Below are positions 22,907-35,499 of a stretch of 64,000 nucleotides of DNA, piece after piece. A program made the position numbers and the translations under genes. Each line of letters starts with the position of its first letter. Position 1 is the stretch's first letter. The notes under the pieces are model-generated. The model was given only the letters and a program-made list of their open reading frames with translations, made no database searches and was not told where the DNA came from. Source of the stretch: Ryuthela nishihirai (Eukaryota > Arthropoda > Arachnida > Araneae > Heptathelidae); the NCBI GenBank assembly GCA_038380435.1, contig JAWZYU010000010.1, forward strand, positions 43,744,135 through 43,808,134. The letters run 5' to 3'.

Positions 22907-25852
22907 ATTACAAAAATGCTTTTTTAGCCAATCGTTTAATGCCTAGGTAGTCTCTTTCACAGCATGCTTACACGGTAATGAGCACCTACAACCTTATGAC
23001 CCAGATTTAGTCAAATGTGTGCAAAAAAAAAGTGCCTTCTTATCTTCAACATCTTGAAATTCAGCAAGGTTAGCCTGTTGAGCCATCTGCCTAAGAATAA
23101 ACTTTTCGTGTTGAACGTATTCTTTTCTTCCCAATAGGAGTGAGTTTTTTTATTGTCAGTTTACTTGATAGGGAGTAGGTTCTACGATAAAACAATGCTG
23201 GTAATTTGAAGTTAGGACTCCTGTCCTCTTGTAATTTTTTTCTATCAGATGCCTTTAGACAGCTGGCTGAAGCTACCACGTTTCAGTAGGTGCGAAGTAG
23301 AGGAGGTCCAGAAGCAGTAGAGAATAATGAGAGGAAAAGAGGACAAAGAAGTGAAAGTGTCCGTGTGTGGTAAAGTTTGTGGGTTGATTTAGTCCTTAAA
23401 TGGACTTTTCGTGTGGGGTGAAGAAATATTGGCCGCTCAGAGCTAAAACAACCCAATCCACACATCTTTATGGTTGTTTTTCTCGCTACATAAGCCTCAG
23501 ATTCAAAACTTTCTCAGTACATTTGATATGCAGTTTTCGATGGCGAATTAGTTTGGAAAGAGATTATCCACATTAATCGGACACCCTGTACATGTAGGGA
23601 TGTTGTTATTACACAAGATTTAAGCTAACCATCCGCCACTGAAATGCAACAACGGGTCTCTTGACGTATATGAAATAAACTTTTACCTAAATGAAGCGAA
23701 AAAGATGAACATTTCAGCCATTAGCATTTTACTCTGATGTCGATAACAAAGGAACTGAAAGCAACTGGTCTTCTGGTAACTTAAATTACCATCTTCTTAG
23801 AGTATGATGGAAGATATTAAATCAAGAACACATTTTCCACTTTCTCGTAACTGGTACCCATTCTCCAACGACCAGATTTTGGAATCTAGTGTTAGATTAC
23901 ATAGAAACAACTGTCACGTTCCTTCAAAATGAAATCCTCTTCTTTTTTCGCTGATATTCTAATTAAAGAAATTTTTCTGCATTTCTTCTGTCGTTTACCC
24001 ACAGTGACAATGATACAATGTCGGATGTTCGTGACTCTCACGCTCCAAATGAGCAAAGTGTACGTGATGCGATTCCAGAACTAGTTTCCTGAGATATTTC
24101 TCTCTCTGTAACGGGAACATCGCGTCAAGACTCGGTCGCAATCTGTCTTCCCTAGTTGCTTCCACGATAAATAAATAAAAGCTGGACTTATGCATTTATG
24201 AGAAATTAGGACGTACCCATTTGCGAAAGAGAAATAATAGAGAGCAATTGCATTCTCCTTGATTCGCATTTACATTAATTTAAATTGGTGGGCATAAATA
24301 GTTACTCAAAACTTTGAATAATAAAGTGAAATTTTTGCTGCATGATTTCGGCATGTCGTGCAATGTAAAAGTTTGCGAATTCGTGATGCAATTTTTTATT
24401 TTTGATTTAGTTTTTTTTTTTTCGGTTGTTTTTGATGCTAGCGGAAGTTTTTGAAATTACAAGACTGTTTTAGATTTAAATTTCGGTATTGGGTTGTAGT
24501 TCCGTTACAAAATTTGAAGCGTAATTTTTTTTTTAATTTACTGGAGCTTTATACTTAAGCAACAAGCTTCGTGATAAGAAATTATAACTAGAAAACTCTT
24601 TTAAATATTAAAAAAAATATTTCGCCTTTTATTACCTTTATTATATTAAAGCAAAAGCAAAACACTAATTATGACTTCTACCTGGAATTACACATGGAAG
24701 CTCTAAGAATAGACAATTGAAACAGTTTCTATTACAGATTGAGATAATAATCAGTTGGCGTGATTAAACTGGACACTTTTTTTAATATGAAATGATTTAT
24801 CTAAATAATGTTTCCTTTCTGTAATTTTTTTGCTCAGGGAAGTTATACAAGTTATTCCGTGTAGATGAATTTTTCCCTGAAAGTTCTGAAATGAATGCTA
24901 CAATCGCGTGATTAAGCAGAATCTTGGAAATTTTTCGGATGGTTTGTAAAATCTTTCATTAAAGAATGAAATTTTCTATTTTGCCATAAGATGATCACAG
25001 CTCTCGTTAAAATTGAGCTCATTACCAAAATTAGTTTTGTCCATTTTCGTAACTTTTCAGGAAGCGTAAGGAATCGTCTACTTTCTGCTGTTTAGTTTCT
25101 GCTTATTGTGCGATATACTTTAATGAGACGTAATTCTCACTTAAACATTTAGATGAAATCTTACGCTGTTAGGGAATACGATTGGCTTCGACTTTAATCT
25201 AGTGCTAGTGTAGTGGATTCTTCTAGTGGGGGTGGAACACCGAACATTTTTTTTAATTACTCTTCACCTGTGATTTTAGGTGAATCCACAGATTCCGCGA
25301 GCTTTTATATCCGTGCTTCAATGTGAGTCAGAAGTGATGTAGTTTCAATGTAAAAAGTAAATGTCAATTGCGCTATATAGAGACGACACACTATTTATTT
25401 TAACTTCAGACATCTATATATACACTATGGGAATGTGCTTGATTCTGTGGTCCTTAGCTGTGCTCAAAATTTCGCTGAATGAAATAGCTAATTGATGTGT
25501 TTAGAGACTTTCTCCCACCATCTTAACATAGCTTGAATGATACTTTGCTTTTACAGGAATTCAATTAATGAAGTGGAAATCTGTCGTTTTCCGTACAGAA
25601 ATCACTTTAGGGACATCAGAATTCGGCGAGAGGATATCCTAATCCCTGACTCTGCTTCACCACAAAACCAAACCTTGCTCCTTTAGGTTTTTCGAGAGAG
25701 AGCGCTACCTTATTTTTGACATGCTGAACGAACGTGAAGTCCTCAATTCCCCAGCTATTCTCTTTCTGACTTAGTTATTTCGGCATCTCACCGCCCCCTC
25801 TCTCGATGATTCATACCCCAACTCCTCCGGCTAAGTGACAGGAGGGCAAACC
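22907..25852. other. Unassigned AT-rich sequence
   Basis: Apart from a SINE tail at 23394-23460 and a GGACACCCTGTAC transposon-end-like string at 23579, nothing is recognised. Confidence 0.45.
23394..23460 (+). mobile_element. SINE family A, tail fragment
   Basis: Ends GGCCGCTCAGAGCTAAAACA followed by ACCCAATCC. Only the last 60-70 bases are recognisable. Confidence 0.6.
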
Positions 25853-25863
25853 AGAAGGCAGGT

Positions 25864-26179
25864 TGGGTTGGGTTGTTTTACCTCTGAGCGGCACTTTTTT
25901 GCACACCATGGGCTAATTGGCCAGGCCACATGGACCCCGTAGGCTCAGAGAAGGTTGGAGGAGGAGACCCACTGGAACAGCTGTTGGGAGACAGATGGTA
26001 GCCTCCCGTCTAGGCCATCCAGCGTGTTCTTTAACGTGCACAGGGTATGGCTCTCCCGCACACGGGCCACGGCTTAACGTCCCATCCGACGAACGGCGGC
26101 CTTTCCAAGTCCATCGGTGTCCCCTACTGACCGTGGGCAGGGCGGGGTATTTTGCAGAGATTAATCTCAACGCTTAGAG
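25864..26179 (-). mobile_element. SINE family A, 5'-truncated
   Basis: The tRNA head is missing. Flanked by AGAAGGCAGGT (25853-25863 and 26180-26190), so the truncation happened on insertion. Confidence 0.92.
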
Positions 26180-26718
26180 AAGGCAGGTAGAAGATGCCGT
26201 AAAACTATTATGTTGCCACTCACTGCCACAAAAGCATCTGCGGAAGCACAGAGCTAGGCCACGAACGACAACTGATGAACAACATTTCCGAAGTAAGATA
26301 CTTCTGAAAATGCACATATAACAGAGGTATATAAAATTACAATAAATCGGAAGAGTTTTAGAGGGATACGATACATGGGTCTAGGGCCCCAGCTCCATAT
26401 TTTTTAACCTATTTAAGGTACTCTTTATATTTAAATTGCCTTAATGGATTACTTCTACAAAAAAAAGTGTAATTTCCATCATATTTGGTCGCATGTCGTA
26501 GACAGAAATGTAAATGTACTTCTGCACTGCACAGGAGCCCCATTTAGAACTTTGCTCCAGGGCTCCCATTTTGAGCATGGCTCGAGGGCTCCGCATTTAA
26601 AATTAGATGATATTCAGCCCAAAGACTGAAAATGTTCTCGTCCATAGCGATACTTTTGTAAGGATTGTATAGTCTTTCGCAATGATCCAAAATTAGGGTG
26701 AGACAGAGAATAGATATG

Positions 26719-27103
26719 GGTTGGGTTGTTTTACCTCTGAGCGGCACTTTTTTGCAGACCATGGGCTAAATGGCCAGATCACATGGACCCCGAAGGCTCA
26801 GAGAAGGTTGGGGGAGGGGACCCACTGGAGCAGCTGTTGGGAGACAGATGGTAGCCTCCCGTCAAGCCATCCAGCGTGTTCTTTAACGTGCACGGGGTAT
26901 GGCTCTCCCGCACACGGAGCCACGGCTTAAACGTCCCATCCGACGGACGGCGGCTTTTTTAAGCCCATCGGTGTCCCCTACTGACCGTGGGCAGGGCGGG
27001 GAATTTTGCGGAGATAAATCTCAACGCTGACCCAGCTGGGACTCGAACCTGGGAACTACAGATTACGAGCCTGGCGCGCTACCGATTGAGCCACCCCCGC
27101 CCC
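26719..27103 (-). mobile_element. SINE family A, intact
   Basis: Perfect 13-bp duplication GAGAATAGATATG (26706-26718, 27104-27116). Confidence 0.95.
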
Positions 27104-27529
27104 GAGAATAGATATGAATTCAGTGTCTACTTACAGTAAGTAAGCGTCTTCAACAAGGATAAATAATAACTTATTCATTTATTTACTTCTAATACGCTAA
27201 TTGCAGTCAGTCATTGATATCAATCTATATATTTACATAATAAAATTATTCAAGAAAGCAAAGCAATAAAAGAGGATTAAGAAAAAGCAAATTTAAAACT
27301 AGGAGTGTATACTGAGGAATGTGTGGATTCGATGGCTAAATTTTCTGAGGTTTCTTTTTAAATATTTCATGCTGAAGGTTTGCGGTTATACAAGGGCATT
27401 TCTTCTTTCCTATGCAGAAGAGCTTTTCTTCTTATTGCAATTAAAATTCAATTCCATTTGCAAATTAAAATAGTTTAACGCGACCTTCTGCAATTCATCA
27501 TCATTGAAACACAGTTCTCATACACACCC

Positions 27530-27694
27530 CTTGTGCAAGAGAGTCCTCTGTGCATGCCAAAGAACATACTCAATAGCCTTGACCGAAGACTTCCATCTCA
27601 CTCCTAACAGCTGTCAAGTGGATCCACTTCCACTAACTTTCTGAGCCCTTGTGGTCCTTCTGACTAGGCCATTTAGCTCATTGTGTGCCAAAAA
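27530..27694 (+). mobile_element. SINE family A, old 3' fragment
   Basis: GTGCATGCCAAAGAACATAC, TAACAGCTGTCAAGTGGATC and GGCCATTTAGCTCATTGTGT follow family A order. Strongly diverged. Confidence 0.7.
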
Positions 27695-28894
27695 CTACCA
27701 ATCTTTATTCATTCGCTAACAATCTCAACGAAACAACAACTAAACAAAACTCTTCCCAACTCTTGCTTTCGTGATTTCTCTACTTTTTTTTACCCTACGA
27801 GGAGATTTTTTCACCTCAGCAGTGAAAGAGGCCAGTTTGCTTGATAACTCCTCGAAACGTCGCCTCGATTTGATCTCAAAGAAGACATCGCCAACACCAC
27901 ATTCAGAACGTCTGCTCAGCCATTCAATTGGCTGCGGCCGTCAACACTTCCGTCTGAAATGGACGACTCGACAGCCCATCTATTTGGCACCTCCTCTTCT
28001 TTCCGACCAAAGCGCCTCTCTTCCCCTCCGAGTCACCGAATCGACCGACGACGCCTTCCATTCTGGATGGCAACTTGTAAAATTGCTCCTTTGAAGTGAG
28101 AGCGCTTGCTGCGGCGATGACATTTACCCCTCATCTGTTCTCGTCTCCATGGCAACAGCATCTATAGGTGATCCCTGAGAGCTGGAATACCCGGACCAGA
28201 TTTGCGGAAGACCTTCTCGTGAATGTAACACGCTTTCGCGTTACGTGCCAGCCTGATCGGTATCAACCCGATATCAAGGTTTTAAAGCGAGCAGCTCGAA
28301 ATCGACTGGGGAATAAAATCCACATTTGTGGGAGGCAGAGTTTAAAATTTCAGAAGTGTTTTTGGAAATTCTCGCGGTGTGAAGGGTGCGTTGATTTGAA
28401 GTGTCACCCGACAACTTCTATATGAATAATGTAAAGTCGGCGTGTTCTCAAAGTCGCTTCCACCGCATTAGTTTGCATTCAGAAGAGTTGCGAAGTTCTC
28501 ACTGGCGCTATTTTCGCGTAGCTACAAGTTTTCGTCGAGCTCGTTCCTCTGCAGATGAGCTGCATTAATGCAGATGAACTGCTTATCAACGGATGTATGG
28601 ATTAAAAAGTTAGGTTTCGGGATGACTACTCTTAAAATCCGCACATAAAAAAAAACAATAAATTTCATAATAAACAGATTGGCACAAACTTGGACAACCA
28701 TTTTATTTAAGATCGAAACTTGTTTCCAAATTAAATTAGAGAAACCAACGAAACATACTGCTTTGAAAATGTTTGAACATTGATAGTAACACGATTAAAC
28801 GGTTAGAAAAGTAAATGGATTTTCCCGCCAATATAGAAAATTGTATCAGGATTTAAAAAAGCTTAGTTGGGGGGGGGGAGTGAATAATTTAAAG
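27695..28894. other. GC-richer unassigned block
   Basis: 27770-28570 is less AT-rich, contains CpGs, the X-box-like motif and two unrecognised ORFs (27771-28094 and 28168-28425, +). It could be a promoter, exon or old element; nothing decides. Confidence 0.3.
28143..28156. promoter_or_regulatory. X-box-like (RFX) motif
   Basis: GTCTCCATGGCAAC is a near-palindrome fitting the RFX X-box pattern (GYYNCC-AT-RGNAAC). It lies in a GC-richer stretch (about 27780-28570) between repeats. No gene start was identified nearby. Confidence 0.35.
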
Positions 28895-28896
28895 TA

Positions 28897-29110
28897 CAGT
28901 CGCTCAAAAAAGTATCCGAACACTACGGTTGATTACAGAATTCAGAAAAAATATCTGGCAACGATTTTTTTAGAAATTAGTGACCTGGCAACCTTTGTGT
29001 CACGTGACAGGAAGGTTGCAAGATCACTAATTTTTAAAAAAGTCGTTGCCAGATAATTTTTCTGAATTCTGTAATCAACCATAGTGTTCGGATACTTTTT
29101 TGAGCGACTG
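28897..29110. mobile_element. Palindromic Tc1-type MITE, intact
   Basis: The 214-bp element is a near-complete palindrome with ends CAGTCGCTCAAAAAAGTATC, flanked by TA on both sides (28895-28896, 29111-29112). The centre is CACGTGAC. TA target and end sequence fit Tc1/mariner non-autonomous elements. Confidence 0.92.
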
Positions 29111-29235
29111 TACAACAGACCAGAACAGATGTTAAGGTATATTTTTATCACAGAAATTGCATTTCGCAAATAGTACATATATAATTTCTTTGCATTATTT
29201 TGTTTGCTTAAAAAATATATATCTGTACAAAATGG

Positions 29236-29600
29236 ACTCGAACCTGGGAATCTACAGTTCCCAGGTTCGAGTGCCCTCCTGTGCCAACGTTGATATTTAT
29301 CTCCGATAAACCCTCACATTTGTTTTTGGTCACAAAACTGATATGCTAGAAAAAGCCGCCGTCCGACGAATAGGACGTAATTGCTGTGGTTCCGTGGGCA
29401 GGAGAGTCATACTCTGTGCACATTAAAGAACACACTGGGTGGCCTTCACGAGAGACTTCCATCTGTCTCCTAACAGCTGTCCATTGTATCCTTTGCCCCA
29501 GCCTTCTGAGTCATTGAGGTTTTTTTTAGCCTGACTATCTAGCCCATTATGTGCAAAAATAAAAATAAAAAATCCACTCAGAGGCAAAACAACCCAACAC
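29236..29600 (+). mobile_element. SINE family A with fold-back head
   Basis: Starts with a perfect 15-bp inverted duplication ACTCGAACCTGGGAA / TTCCCAGGTTCGAGT (29236-29250, 29258-29272), loop 7 bases; the remaining body is diverged and the A box is missing. Confidence 0.82.
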
Positions 29601-29863
29601 ATCTGACCGATAATTCTCCTTGGACAAATATATAATTTGATGACCATAAACTGCACTTTACAGAAAAACAAATCTGATATTGAACCTGAAAGAGACACCT
29701 ACATTCGAACTTAATTGATCTGTTTTGGAAGTTTTCACATTTAATCGTTAACTAAAGAAAATGGACTTCTAAAACACTGACACAACTTTGGTGTAAATGT
29801 CAATCAGTAGCGACTAGTGATGCCAAAGACATAATACATAAATATATGCTAATCGTCAGAGTG

Positions 29864-29930
29864 AAATGACAATAACCGTAGAATTAGCATATAAAGTGAT
29901 TTATATGCTAATTCTGCGTTATTGTCATTT
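29864..29930. repeat. Inverted repeat, 31-32-bp arms
   Basis: AAATGACAATAACCGTAGAA + TTAGCATATAAA (29864-29895) pairs with 29900-29930, with a one-base bulge and a 4-base loop. May be a small MITE; no flanking duplication identified. Confidence 0.85.
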
Positions 29931-30278
29931 GATCCTTAGAAAATATCAGGATGTATGTACTTAATGTCGCATACTTCTCTGACATCTGTTATTTAGAAGA
30001 AATTCTCAAAACATTATGGACCAAATGTAAAACGGATGGTTTTAATTTAAAATATTCTGTCGCATATATATTTCGTCAAAGCACTTTCTAGTTATGGTAA
30101 TTATTTATCAATATCTCCACAGAGAAAATGATCACTTTTGTGAAACCAAAGTGAAGAATAATTATTTTTCTTTCTACAATGAAGCTGCAAACGTTGAAAC
30201 TATTTATTTGCCAGTTATTCTTTAAGTTTATTATTATTTTTTTTTAGTGCCGACATCATTATTCGCAAGAAGATTTGG

Positions 30279-30668
30279 GGCGGGGGTGGCTCAGTCGGTA
30301 GGGCGCTAGACTCGTAATCTGTAGTTCCTAGTTTCGAATCCCAGCTGGATCAGCGTTGAGATTTATCTCCGCAAAATTCCCTGCCCTGCCCACGGTCAGT
30401 AGGGTCAGTAAGGTCACCATCCACCACGGTCAGTAAGGTCGCCGTCCGTCGGATGGGACGTTAAGACATGGCACAGTGTACGGCAGAGCCATATCCTGTT
30501 CACGTTAAAGAACAAGCTGGATGGCCTTGACATGAGGCTACCATCTGCCTCCCAACAGCTGTTCAAGTGGGTCCCCTCCCCCAACCTTCTCTGAGCCTTC
30601 GGGGTCCATGTGACCTGGCCATTTAGCCCATGGTGTGCAAAAAAGTGCCGCTCAGAGGTAAAACAACA
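30279..30668 (+). mobile_element. SINE family A, full length
   Basis: Head GGGCGGGGGTGGCTCAGTCG; internal small duplication of CAGTAAGGTC near 30400-30440; tail ends in (AAC)n. Confidence 0.92.
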
Positions 30669-30721
30669 ACAACAACAAAAAGATTAGTTACGTCGATTAC
30701 TTAGTCGACTTAAGTTATAGA

Positions 30722-31318
30722 ATGTGGGTTGGTTCAGTCGGAGGAGCGCCAGACTCGTAATCTACATTCCCAGGTTCGAGTTTACACTGTGCCAGCTTTA
30801 AGAATTATCTCCCTAAACTTCCACCTTGCCCTCAGTGAGAAAGGGAACACCAATGACTTGAAGAGGCCGTCGTCCATCGGTTGGGACGTTAGCAGTGGGC
30901 TCCTGCGCAGAATTTGGGTTGTGTTGTCTTATCTCTGATCTGCATTTTTTGCACACAATGTGCTAAATGACCCGGCCGCAAGAATCCGAAGTCTAAAAGA
31001 AGGTTGGGGGAAGGGGATCCATTGGACAGCTGTTACGAGACAGATGACAGTTCCTATCAAGGCCATCTACCATGTGCCATGTACACACAAGGAGCCACTG
31101 CTTAATGTCCCATCCAAAGGACGGCGGCCTTTCCAAGCCCATCGATGTCCCCTACTGACTGGGGGCAGGGCTTCCTGTGCAAGAGATCCATGATGTTGGC
31201 ATCTGACAGCTGCAAAGTGGATTTTCTTCATCAACCTTCTCTAAGCCTATGGGGTCCTTATGATCTGGCCATTTAGCACATTGTATGCAAAAGTGTGGAG
31301 CTCAGAGATAGTATTACC
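30722..31318 (+). mobile_element. SINE family A, old copy split by an inverted copy
   Basis: Head and body 30722-30908, tail 31169-31318. The break falls at the same consensus position on both sides, with TCCTGCGCAG and TCCTGTGCAAG as a degenerate target duplication. Confidence 0.72.
30909..31168 (-). mobile_element. SINE family A, 5'-truncated, nested in inverse orientation
   Basis: Begins TTGGGTTGTGTTGTCTTATC (tail in minus sense) and stops at CTGGGGGCAGGG, without tRNA head. Confidence 0.78.
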
Positions 31319-31751
31319 CATCCTTGTTCGCAGTCTGTAGTTTTCGCAGCTTCCCCTGATTGAGCGAAGTCTTCCTCTTTTCGCCAGTCAATTTCCCCTA
31401 ATCTGAAGTCTTGTGCGGGTCCACTGTTACCCATATGCACCTATAGGCTTTCGCTGGGTGAGAGCCTTCATCCAATCGGCAGCCTTCATACCAATGCTCT
31501 AATACGACCAACGACCTGAGTTCCAAACCAGTACCTGATTAGAGAGCCAAATATGTCTAATAAACTTGGCCGTACCTTGGTGGCGGCGGCGGGGGAAAAG
31601 GAAGGGGAGGGCTTTGCCACCTCCCTGTTTGAGTATGCTAATAACCAAAATGGAGAGGAAAAAATATAAAACATAAATAATGCACATATTTTGATATTTT
31701 GAAAAAAAATAAATAATAAATAAAACTTTAAAGACAACTAAATAAAGTTTT

Positions 31752-32120
31752 TGTTTACCCCTGAGCGGCCCTTTTTTGCACACAATAGACTTAATGATCT
31801 GGTCACAAAGACCCCAAGGCTCAGAAATGGTTGAGGAAAGGAACCACTGGACAGATGTTAAGAGACAGCTGGAATCCTTCAGTCAAGGCCATCTAGGGTG
31901 TTCTTTAAAGTGCACGGGTAGGCTCTCTGGCACACGGAACCAAGGTTTTCCATTTATGCGACGGACGACGACCTTTCAAACCCATCAGTATCACCATTTT
32001 GACTGAGGGCAGGGTGAAGGTTTAGTAGCGATAAGTTTCCATGTTAGTAGAAGTGGGATTCAAACTGGGAACTGTAGATTACGAGCCAGGCGCTCTACCG
32101 ATTAAGCCCCCCCCCCCCCC
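31752..32120 (-). mobile_element. SINE family A, diverged
   Basis: ACCCCTGAGCGGCCCTTTTT at one end, CGCTCTACCGATTAAGCCCC at the head end. Confidence 0.82.
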
Positions 32121-32200
32121 ACCTGCATCCCTAACATAGTCTTCAATTAGTAATAATAAAAAAAAAAGAATTAAAAAAAGTGATTTTTTTTCCAATCTAG

Positions 32201-32430
32201 CCGTCCCATGGCCGAGTGGTTAGCTCTTGGCCGTCCCATGCCCGAGTGGTTAGCTTGGCTATGATCTAAGGGACCTGGGTTCGAGCCCCGGGTAAGGCAT
32301 GGATGTGTGTCTTGTTTTTCTGCTGAAGTCCTGCCATCCTCTCAGACCTTTTACTATGGCATATAAACTGACAGGCTCCTGTCAGACCTCTGTGGCAAGC
32401 AGCTGCTTGAGGGGGTATTTATTTTTTTTA
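32201..32430 (+). mobile_element. SINE family B with duplicated head
   Basis: GCCGTCCCATGGCCGAGTGG occurs at 32201 and again, slightly changed, at 32231; a single body and tail follow. A direct 30-bp duplication of the A-box region. Confidence 0.9.
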
Positions 32431-32522
32431 AACGCATTTATCCTTTCCCAATTCTCCTTTTTGACTACTCTTTCCACCTCGTATATAACTTTAACAACTA
32501 TGAAAAAATAGCACACATAAAA

Positions 32523-32625
32523 AAATTATCCCTCAAACAGCTGCCTACCACAATGGTCTAAAAGGAATTTATCAATATAAAACGCAACAGAGATCTGTGA
32601 GCGAGATCACCAGGAGAAAAACCAA
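32523..32625 (-). mobile_element. SINE family B, old 3' fragment
   Basis: CCCTCAAACAGCTGCCTACC and GAGATCTGTGAGCGAGATC are family B-like. The head is not recognisable. Confidence 0.6.
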
Positions 32626-32724
32626 AAGCACCAATTTCGTACCAATACCTTATCCGGTCTCCATCTACTTTCCAAGTATATTTTCTTAAAACGGATATTG
32701 GAACTGGGAAAAAGTAGACATATA

Positions 32725-33000
32725 CACTCAGCATCCACTTTATTTGGTAAAGTTCCATGTTATGTCAATAGTAATTCGGATACAGAACTCTTCTTAAATA
32801 AGCTCTTTATGAAGAAAAAAAAATGGAGATAATTTAAAGATTTCAATCATATCTTATTTCAGTTTAGATTTTTAACAATATGTGCTGAGTATTTAGAGAG
32901 TTATGGAAACTAAAACATTTGATAAGTTAGCTCGTTCTGCAAAAAAAATTCAAACTTGGTGAAAATTAACAGGTATTTTGAGAGTAATCTAATGAACAGT
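32725..33000. mobile_element. Half copy of the fold-back element, mariner-like end
   Basis: Shares GATAATTTAAAGAT, ATTTCAGTTTAGATTTTTAA and GAGTTATGGAAACT with the left arm of the element at 10743-11322. It is preceded by ACACTCAGCATCCACTTTAT, which resembles the ACACTGAGATCCCATTTTAT end of the Tc1-like copy at 13187. Confidence 0.55.
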
Positions 33001-33117
33001 TAGAATAATTGGGGGGACAGGCACACAAACAAAATGCTCAGTTGAGTTAGGCGCATAAGATTTGCTTAGTCAGTTAGTATCAATAGATTCTTAAATTTAC
33101 GTCTCCAGATTATAACA

Positions 33118-33504
33118 ATGGGGCGGGGGTGGCCAGTCGGTAGCGCGCCAGGCTCGTAACCTGTAGTTCCCAGGTTCGAGTCCCAGCTGAATCAGCGTTG
33201 AGATTTATCTCCACAAAATTCCCCGTCCTGCCCACGGTCAGTAGGGGACACCGATGGGCTTAGAAAGGCTGCCGTCCGTCGGATGGGACGTTAAGCCGTG
33301 GCCCCGTGTGTGGGAGAGCAATACTCTGTGCACGTTAAAGAACACGCTGGATGGCCTTGACGGGAGGCTACCATCTGTCTTCCAACAGCTTGTTACAGTG
33401 GATCCCCTCCCCCAACCTTCTTACAGCCTTCGGGGGTCCATGTGACCTGGCCATTTAGCCCATGGTGTGCAAAAAAGTGCCGCTCAGAGGTAAAACAATC
33501 CAAC
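33118..33504 (+). mobile_element. SINE family A, intact
   Basis: Duplication CCAGATTATAACA at 33105-33117 and 33505-33517 (13 bp). Confidence 0.94.
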
Positions 33505-33832
33505 CCAGATTATAACATGACTTGAAATAGAACTTCAATCTCAAACGTTTTTCTGCTGCTGTTTTATAGGGAAATATTATCCTAAATGTGACAAATGATA
33601 TTAATCCAAACTACCACAATAATGATCTGCAGAATATGTATAAAAATTAATGAATAATTAAAGACTCTTTTAAATCTTCCTTTAAGGTTGAAAAACAGCA
33701 GCCATTTGAATTCTAAGCATAATACAAGATTCAATGAACCCAAATGTTTCGTTTATCTATCAATTTTTGGTTGTTTAAATCATCCGAACGATCTAATAAA
33801 GTCAGAGTTATTGAAAGATTTGCATATACTAG

Positions 33833-33976
33833 TCCCGGGTAAGGCATGGATGTTCGTGTTGTTTTTCTGCTGAGGTCCTGCCATCCTCTCAGACCTGCTA
33901 CTGTGGCATATAAACTGACAGGCTCCTGTCAGACCTCTGTGGCAAGCAGCTGCTTGAGGGGGTATTTTTTTTTTTA
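33833..33976 (+). mobile_element. SINE family B, 5'-truncated
   Basis: Starts CCCGGGTAAGGCATGGATGT and ends GAGGGGGTATTTTTTT. The tRNA A box is missing. Confidence 0.88.
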
Positions 33977-33994
33977 TAGTACATATTTATGCAG

Positions 33995-34725
33995 ATCAGT
34001 CGGTAGTGTCACAAGTTTGTTATCTACAGTTCGCAGAGTTTGAGCTCTAACTGCGTCAGCCTGATATTTATTTTCGCTAAACCCCCATTTTTTGCTCTGT
34101 CAGAAAAGGCACACCGAAGGGCTTCGAAAGAGAGCCTTAGGATGGAAAAGGATGGAAAACAGTGGACAATGGATGGATGGTCTTAACGAGAATCTTCCAT
34201 CTAACTCCAAACAGCTGGGGCGGGGGTGGCTCAGTCGGTAGCGCGCCAGGCTCGTAATCTGTAGTTCCCAGGTTCGAGTCCCAGCTGGGTCAGCGTTGAG
34301 ATTTATCTCCGCAAAACTCCCCACCCTGCCCACGGTCAGTAGGGGACACCGATGGGCTTGGAAATGCCGCCGTCCGTCGGATGGGACGTTAAGCCGTGGC
34401 CCCGTGTGCGGGAGAGCCATACCCTGTGCACGTTAAAGAACACGCTGGACGGCCTTGACAGGAGGCTACCATCTGTCTCCCAACAGCTGTTCCAGTGGGT
34501 CCCCTCCCCCAACCTTCTCTGAGCCTTCGGGGTCCATGTGACCTGGCCATTTAGCCCATGGTGTGCAAAAAAGTGCCGCTCAGAGGTAAAACAACCCAAA
34601 TCCAAACAGCTGTTCAGTTGAGTGTCCTTCTCCCACCAAACTCTGAAATTTTGCGTTTCTTGCGACTTCATCGTTTAGTCCATCATCCAGTGCAAAAGTG
34701 TCACTGAGAAGTAAAACGACCCAAA
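33995..34725 (+). mobile_element. SINE family A, old copy split by a young one
   Basis: Diverged halves 33995-34217 and 34613-34725 read through in order once the inner copy is removed, ending GAGAAGTAAAACGACCCAAA. Confidence 0.85.
34218..34600 (+). mobile_element. SINE family A, intact, nested
   Basis: Perfect 12-bp duplication TCCAAACAGCTG (34206-34217, 34601-34612) within an older family A copy. Confidence 0.96.
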
Positions 34726-35499
34726 GTAATTTGAAAAATTTCCTTCCTGAAGTATCTTCAAGATATTGAAATCGTTAGCAACGCCCAAAAGAACTTTAAT
34801 TGGTACTGTTATTATAGATTGCTTATTATATATACATTTTCACTTCCTTTACTTCTAAATTATCTCATCATATAACATTTAAATGTTCTCATTTACTATT
34901 GGAAATCACTTCATTACCATAAATCAAGTAATTACCTCCTGTCCTATTAGCATATATATTGGTATGCACATTTTGTATTCACAAAATGGCTTCTGAGTGT
35001 AATAATCAATTGCCTTAATTTAAGCTACTTTTTCCATCTTTTCAAACACACTAACAGATGTCATGTTCCCGAATAATGTCATGCAATAGAACAAATGTGG
35101 TAATCGACGCCAAGAGAACATCTGTTCAGTTGTTTGAAAGTAGAACCATAAAGTAAAAAAGAAAGAGCAAACTCATTAATTGCTCGAGTCACTAACATAC
35201 ACATTTCCTAAACAATGATTATGTTGATTCCGTCTTATGCCTTTAGAATTCAATTCTTGGAAATGTTTATGCTTCTCCTAATAACCGAAATGAGCTTGCA
35301 GCATTAACCGTTTCGGATTTTATACCGCTAACGTCGACTGAAGAAGAATCAAGATTCGCAACGGTTTTTATTTTTTCAATAAGAGAATAAACAGATTGCT
35401 TTAAAAGGAGACTGCACTCTTTAGTGACGTAGGAGATATTTATGTACACCACATTATCAAAAGAACTGGAACAATTCTACTTTACCTGAAAGGAGGGAA
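34726..35499. other. Unassigned AT-rich sequence
   Basis: No gene or repeat recognised. Confidence 0.5.
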
